Origin: Gammaproteobacteria bacterium | Lineage (GTDB): Bacteria; Pseudomonadota; Gammaproteobacteria; UBA4575 | NCBI GenBank assembly: GCA_027297825.1 | Contig: JAPUHH010000223.1 | Coordinates: 1-9,163, forward strand | DNA length: 9,163 nt | Direction of reading: 5' to 3' | Shown here: piece by piece, positions 6,379-9,163 of the stretch | How the letters are laid out: each line of letters begins with the position of its first letter | How positions within the stretch are numbered: the first letter of the stretch is position 1 | Position numbers and translations under genes: made by a program | Notes under the pieces: generated by a model | Seen by the model: only the letters and a program-made list of their open reading frames with translations | What the model was told of the DNA's origin: nothing | Database searches by the model: none

Positions 6379-6723
6379 ATGATGAATATCATTCAAGAAA
6401 TAGATCAGCAACAACTTAAAAAAGATATCCCTGCATTTAATTCGGGCGACACTGTAGTGGTGCAAGTTAAAGTCAAAGAGGGTGATCGCGAGCGCTTACA
6501 GGCTTTTGAAGGTGTGGTGATTGCGATACGCAATCGTGGTCTTAATTCTGCTTTTACAGTTAGAAAAGTTTCACACGGCGAAGGTGTGGAGCGGGTGTTT
6601 CAAACCCATAGCCCAATGATCGCGGGCATTACAGTGAAGCGTAAAGGCGATGTAAGGCAGGCAAAACTGTACTATTTGAGAGGTCGAACCGGTAAAGCGG
6701 CTAGAATTAAAGAAAAAATTTAG
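6379..6723 (+). CDS. rplS: 50S ribosomal protein L19
   Basis: Large-subunit protein at the 30S-50S interface. It has 114 residues (E. coli 115). The sequence FEGVVIAIRNRGLNSAFTVR (49-68), then GEGVERVFQTHSP, then KAKLYYLRGRTGKAARIKEK in the C-terminal part, is diagnostic apart from small substitutions. Two ATG codons are adjacent (6379 and 6382); the first aligns with E. coli MSNII and gives the family length. An AAGAAG stretch upstream is a weak ribosome-binding site. It is the last gene of the operon, 16 nt after trmD, and is followed by a strong terminator. Confidence 0.98.
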   Translation: MMNIIQEIDQQQLKKDIPAFNSGDTVVVQVKVKEGDRERLQAFEGVVIAIRNRGLNSAFTVRKVSHGEGVERVFQTHSPMIAGITVKRKGDVRQAKLYYLRGRTGKAARIKEKI

Positions 6724-6748
6724 TCATTTGGGAATCACAATTCATAGT

Positions 6749-6780
6749 AAAACGCCTCTTATTAAGAGGCGTTTTTGTTT
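6749..6780 (+). terminator. Intrinsic terminator of the trmD operon
   Basis: AAAACGCCTCTT (6749-6760) pairs perfectly with AAGAGGCGTTTT (6764-6775) around ATT, a 12-bp stem with a GC-rich core. A T-rich tail follows (6772-6780, interrupted by one G). It lies 26 nt after the rplS stop. The A-run on the left arm would give a T-tract on the opposite strand, so it may also act in reverse. Confidence 0.93.
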
Positions 6781-6847
6781 GTGCTCGATAGATATATAAG
6801 TAAAAGCAGGTAAAATGCAAGCCAATAACTAATTGCGAATGTGTATT

Positions 6848-6854
6848 GAGGAGG
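6848..6854 (+). promoter_or_regulatory. Strong Shine-Dalgarno of the alkyltransferase gene
   Basis: GAGGAGG ends 4 nt before the ATG at 6859 and is the best ribosome-binding site in the window. Upstream, AT-rich -10-like sequences occur at 6795-6800 (TATAAG) and 6811-6816 (TAAAAT), but neither has a matching -35 at the right distance, so no promoter is called. Confidence 0.7.
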
Positions 6855-6858
6855 CGGT

Positions 6859-7335
6859 ATGAATCAAATCATCACGGTAACGCCCATAGGAAAATTGGCG
6901 ATTAAATATGCAAGTGATTTCATACTAGAAGTTTATCAAGTGGCAACACAGACACGCGCTTCTTCAGCCAAAGATTTATTTGCCAAAGAAATACAAAAGC
7001 AACTGCAAGCGTACTTTACGGGTGATCTGCAAAAAATTGAGATTCCATTTATGTTTGAGAAAGGCACCGACTTTCAAGTAAGGGTTTGGGATCAAATCAG
7101 AAAAATACCCTTTGGCGATACCCAGACCTATGGCGAAATTGCTAAAAAAATTAAGTCAGGTCCACGTGCGGTCGGTAATGCATGTCGACGGAATAAGTTA
7201 TTGTTAGTCGTTCCTTGTCATCGTGTGGTGAGTGCGACAGGTTTGGGTGGTTTTATGGGCGATGCGGATGGCAGTCTCGTACGCCGAAAACAATGGTTGC
7301 TTAACCATGAAAAAGAATATCGTTGCGCGGGCTAA
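6859..7335 (+). CDS. ogt: Methylated-DNA--protein-cysteine methyltransferase (O6-alkylguanine-DNA alkyltransferase)
   Basis: Suicide DNA-repair protein that moves the alkyl group from O6-alkylguanine to its own cysteine. It has 158 residues, the size of Ogt-type single-domain proteins. The N-terminal ribonuclease-like region (1-65) is divergent. The helix-turn-helix C-terminal domain starts at FQVRVWDQIRKIPFGDTQTY (72-91). R103 in GPRAVGNACRRN is the expected arginine finger, and PCHRV (119-123) holds the acceptor C120. GLGGF (128-132) follows. Because the cysteine is present this is not an alkyltransferase-like (ATL) protein. Small oddities are NK in place of the common NP after the recognition helix, and F in place of Y in GGY. 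The ATG at 6859 is set by a strong GAGGAGG. It has no Ada N-terminal domain. It lies alone after the terminator and 32 nt before the amidotransferase. Confidence 0.93.
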   Translation: MNQIITVTPIGKLAIKYASDFILEVYQVATQTRASSAKDLFAKEIQKQLQAYFTGDLQKIEIPFMFEKGTDFQVRVWDQIRKIPFGDTQTYGEIAKKIKSGPRAVGNACRRNKLLLVVPCHRVVSATGLGGFMGDADGSLVRRKQWLLNHEKEYRCAG

Positions 7336-7367
7336 GTGGCGATAAGAATAGTCATAGACATGTAAAA

Positions 7368-8102
7368 ATGCACGTCCATTATCTCCAACATGTTTCTTTT
7401 GAAGGCTTGGGCAGTATTGAAAATCTGCTCGTTGCACAAGGCTGTACTTTGTCACGTACCTGCATGTACCAAGATCAATCACTGCCCTCCATCCATGATC
7501 TGGATGCGCTGATAGTCATGGGCGGGCCAATGGGAGTGCATGATGAGGACGAGCATTCATGGCTAACCTTAGAAAAAGGTTTTATTGAAGCGGTAATCCA
7601 GCGAGGCATTCCTGTAATTGGTGTTTGTTTAGGCGCGCAATTAATTGCTGATGTTCTAGGTGCGGCAGTTACCAAAAATGCGCAGCATGAAATTGGTTGG
7701 TTTCCGGTCAGGCGCACTAAAGGGCTGTTAGATGAACGTGTGCAGAATTTGCCTATTACTTTTGATGCCTTGCATTGGCATGGAGATACGTTTGCAACAC
7801 CCTCCGGTGCAGCCAATTTTATGGTCAGTGACGGCTGTGCAAACCAAGGTTTTGTGTACGACAAGAATGTACTGGCTCTGCAGTTTCATCTTGAAATGCT
7901 GCCGAGTCATATCCAATCGATTTATCAAGAATGTGGCAAGCCTGGGCAAACGGGGCCCTATATTCAAAGTCTGGAAGAGATGCTTGCACCAGCGGATAAA
8001 TTCGAGGCAGCAAATACTATACTTAAGGGGTTTCTAGGGGCCTTTATATTTCAAAAAACGCCCCCATTAATACCCACTAACACTACTATTGGAGAAAACT
8101 AA
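7368..8102 (+). CDS. Class I glutamine amidotransferase-like protein
   Basis: Stand-alone GATase1-fold protein of 244 residues, similar to the family often annotated as type 1 glutamine amidotransferase or GMP synthase-like. It should hydrolyse an amide, usually glutamine, and pass ammonia to a partner. The N-terminus MHVHYLQHVSFEGLGSIENL is typical. Further motifs are VMGGPMGV (50-57), the nucleophile elbow GVCLGAQLIADVLGA (85-99) with C87, EIGWFPV (108-114), LHWHGDTF (135-142), and FHLE (173-176) with H174 and E176 completing the triad. No synthetase domain follows, so the acceptor is unknown. The start at ATG 7368 matches family N-termini; a TTG at 7323 would overlap the upstream gene and add 15 unconserved residues. 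The last 20 residues look like an extra tail. It overlaps the next gene by one base, so the two are probably translated together. Confidence 0.88.
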   Translation: MHVHYLQHVSFEGLGSIENLLVAQGCTLSRTCMYQDQSLPSIHDLDALIVMGGPMGVHDEDEHSWLTLEKGFIEAVIQRGIPVIGVCLGAQLIADVLGAAVTKNAQHEIGWFPVRRTKGLLDERVQNLPITFDALHWHGDTFATPSGAANFMVSDGCANQGFVYDKNVLALQFHLEMLPSHIQSIYQECGKPGQTGPYIQSLEEMLAPADKFEAANTILKGFLGAFIFQKTPPLIPTNTTIGEN

Positions 8103-8308
8103 TGGATGACAATAGCAGAAAAGACATTCGCGCCTTGCTCAAGACCTTTGGTGTTAAAGCTGATGAGGCGATCATCGGCCATCTTGCTAAAAACCCACAG
8201 GTCGCTAAGTTAAAATTAAAAGTAAGCCTAGAAGATTTGACAGATTATGGCTCTTCAACGCCAAGTGATACCTTGTCGCTGGAAATTGAAAGCCAAATTA
8301 ATCGCTAA
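8102..8308 (+). CDS. Uncharacterised 68-residue protein
   Basis: I do not recognise this protein. It is short, highly charged and cytosolic by appearance, with no signal peptide, cysteine or membrane segment. Residues 5-30 (with KDIRALLKTFGVKADEAII at 7-25) look like two amphipathic helices, followed by a lysine-rich stretch at 36-40 and an acidic, serine-rich C-terminal third. It is probably real: GGAG at 8091-8094 sits 7 nt before the ATG, the start overlaps the amidotransferase stop in a TAATG arrangement, and codon use resembles its neighbours. It ends 26 nt before htpG. Tight coupling suggests it works with the amidotransferase or is expressed with it, but this is only context. Confidence 0.72.
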   Translation: MDDNSRKDIRALLKTFGVKADEAIIGHLAKNPQVAKLKLKVSLEDLTDYGSSTPSDTLSLEIESQINR

Positions 8309-8334
8309 TATTTTGAATGAAAAGTTAAAGAAAA

Positions 8335-9163
8335 ATGAACACAGAAACTAAAAAAGAAACACTGCAATTTGAAACAGAAGTCGCACAACTTCTGCAATTA
8401 ATAATTCACTCTCTTTATTCAAATAAAGAGATCTTTTTACGTGAATTAATTTCCAATGCCTCAGATGCTTGCGACAGGTTACGTTTTGAGGCCATTTCGA
8501 ATGCTGCCTTGCTAGACAAAGATCCTGAACTAAAAATACAAGTCGAGTTTGATAAAACCGATCGCACGATCACCGTACGTGACAACGGTATTGGCATGAG
8601 TCGTGATGAAGTGATTCAAAATATTGGCACTATTGCTAAATCGGGTACCCAAGATTTTGTAGATCAGTTAACCGGGGATCAAAGCAAAGACTCACATCTT
8701 ATTGGCACATTTGGTGTGGGTTTTTACTCGGCATTTATCGTCGCTGACAAAGTCACGCTGATTTCCCGCAGAGCCGGTGTAAAGAAAGATCAAGCGGTGT
8801 GTTGGGAGTCTGAGGGTACAGGCTCCTATACCTTGGAAGAAGTCGAGAAGGAAGAGCGTGGCACTGAAGTGATTCTGCATCTAAAGAAAGAAGAAGATGA
8901 ATTACTTAATAGCTGGCGATTGCGTACGGTCTTAACGAAATACTCGGATCACGTGTCTTTGCCTATTGAAATGCATGCAGAGAGTGAAGAAGGCGAAGCA
9001 ACTGAAAAATGGGAAACTGTTAATTAAGCCTCGGCACTTTGGACGCGTTCTAAATATGATATTAGTGATGATGAATATAAAGAATTCTATAAGCATGTGG
9101 GACATGATTATGCAGAGCCTTTAACTTGGACTCATAACCGTGTTGAAGGTAAAACGGAGTACA
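8335..9163 (+). pseudogene. htpG: htpG (Hsp90 family chaperone), interrupted by an in-frame stop and cut by the window edge
   Basis: Bacterial Hsp90, an ATP-dependent dimeric chaperone normally of about 620-640 residues. The first 230 codons encode a complete GHKL ATPase domain: ELISNASDACDRLR (37-50), DNGIGMS (83-89), the lid IGTIAKSGTQDF (97-108), GTFGVGFYSAFIVADKVTLI (124-143) and GTEVILHL (176-183). A TAA at 9025-9027 then ends the frame after EKWETVN. The same frame continues for 45 codons with clear middle-domain sequence (ASALWTRSKYDISDDEYKEF, then PLTWTHNRVEGKTEY), so there is no frameshift, only one stop where homologues have a sense codon. The 3' part is outside the window. The ATG at 8335 is fixed by homology; the ribosome-binding site is weak (AAAGAAAA). 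The stop may be a real nonsense mutation or a base error. A product ending at 230 would keep the nucleotide-binding fold but lack client-binding and dimerisation domains. Confidence 0.85.
9025..9027 (+). other. Premature TAA stop inside htpG
   Basis: The codon replaces codon 231, in the linker between the ATPase and middle domains. Homologues I recall have K, R or S here, and AAA or TCA would become TAA by one substitution. It lies in the 8-base palindrome TTAATTAA (9020-9027) and is followed by GCC. TAA ends eight of the nine intact plus-strand genes here, so it is a normal stop in this genome. The only in-frame restart candidate within view is a GTG at 9097 without a Shine-Dalgarno. Confidence 0.85.

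Noticed and set aside
6791..6816. Promoter for the alkyltransferase gene
   Set aside because: TATAAG and TAAAAT are plausible -10 elements, but no -35 lies at 16-18 nt from either, and the stretch is simply AT-rich.
7323..7367. TTG start extending the amidotransferase by 15 residues
   Set aside because: It would overlap the alkyltransferase coding end, lacks a ribosome-binding site, and the extra residues are not seen in the family, which starts M-x-VHYLQH.
7475..7967. Minus-strand ORFs opposite the amidotransferase
   Set aside because: Compositional shadows of a well-supported gene with an intact catalytic triad; no family resemblance.
9025..9027. Genetic code change in which TAA is a sense codon
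   Set aside because: The hydrolase, ffh, rpsP, rimM, trmD, ogt, amidotransferase and 68-residue genes all end in TAA at the expected family length, so TAA is a functional stop here.

Overview
The window looks like chromosomal core DNA of a gammaproteobacterium. The block rpsP-rimM-trmD-rplS with ffh just upstream, and a divergent ypjD-yfjD pair next to ffh, is the arrangement known from Enterobacteria and relatives. The proteins align along their length with remembered E. coli homologues. Base composition is moderate and codon use is fairly AT-rich. The accessory genes would fit a Legionella/Coxiella-type lineage, but I cannot fix the genus by eye.

Layout. Positions 15-2181 (minus strand) hold ypjD, an eight-helix CcsA-like membrane protein, followed by yfjD/corB, a DUF21-CBS-CorC/HlyC membrane protein. 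A 167-nt divergent spacer follows. On the plus strand come a metallo-beta-lactamase-fold hydrolase (2349-3116) and ffh (3184-4542), the SRP GTPase. A 278-nt gap rich in small inverted repeats precedes the trmD operon (4821-6723): ribosomal protein S16, RimM, TrmD and ribosomal protein L19. A textbook intrinsic terminator closes it at 6749-6780. Downstream are an O6-alkylguanine-DNA alkyltransferase (6859-7335), a class I glutamine amidotransferase (7368-8102), an unrecognised 68-residue protein overlapping it by one base (8102-8308), and the 5' part of htpG (8335 to the window edge).

Functional themes are protein targeting (Ffh), ribosome assembly and tRNA modification (S16, RimM, TrmD, L19), DNA alkylation repair (Ogt) and protein folding (HtpG).

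Two points stand out. First, htpG has an in-frame TAA at 9025-9027, at the junction of its ATPase and middle domains, and a well-conserved HtpG reading frame resumes at once in the same frame. This is a young nonsense mutation, a sequence error or, much less likely, readthrough; eight of nine other genes with this assignment end in TAA, so the codon is not reassigned. Second, the TTG start and Shine-Dalgarno of rimM lie inside two mutually exclusive hairpins overlapping the rpsP stop, a natural device for keeping RimM/TrmD output below that of the ribosomal proteins. I found no CRISPR array, insertion sequence, phage gene, tRNA or rRNA, and nothing that looks like a new multi-gene system.
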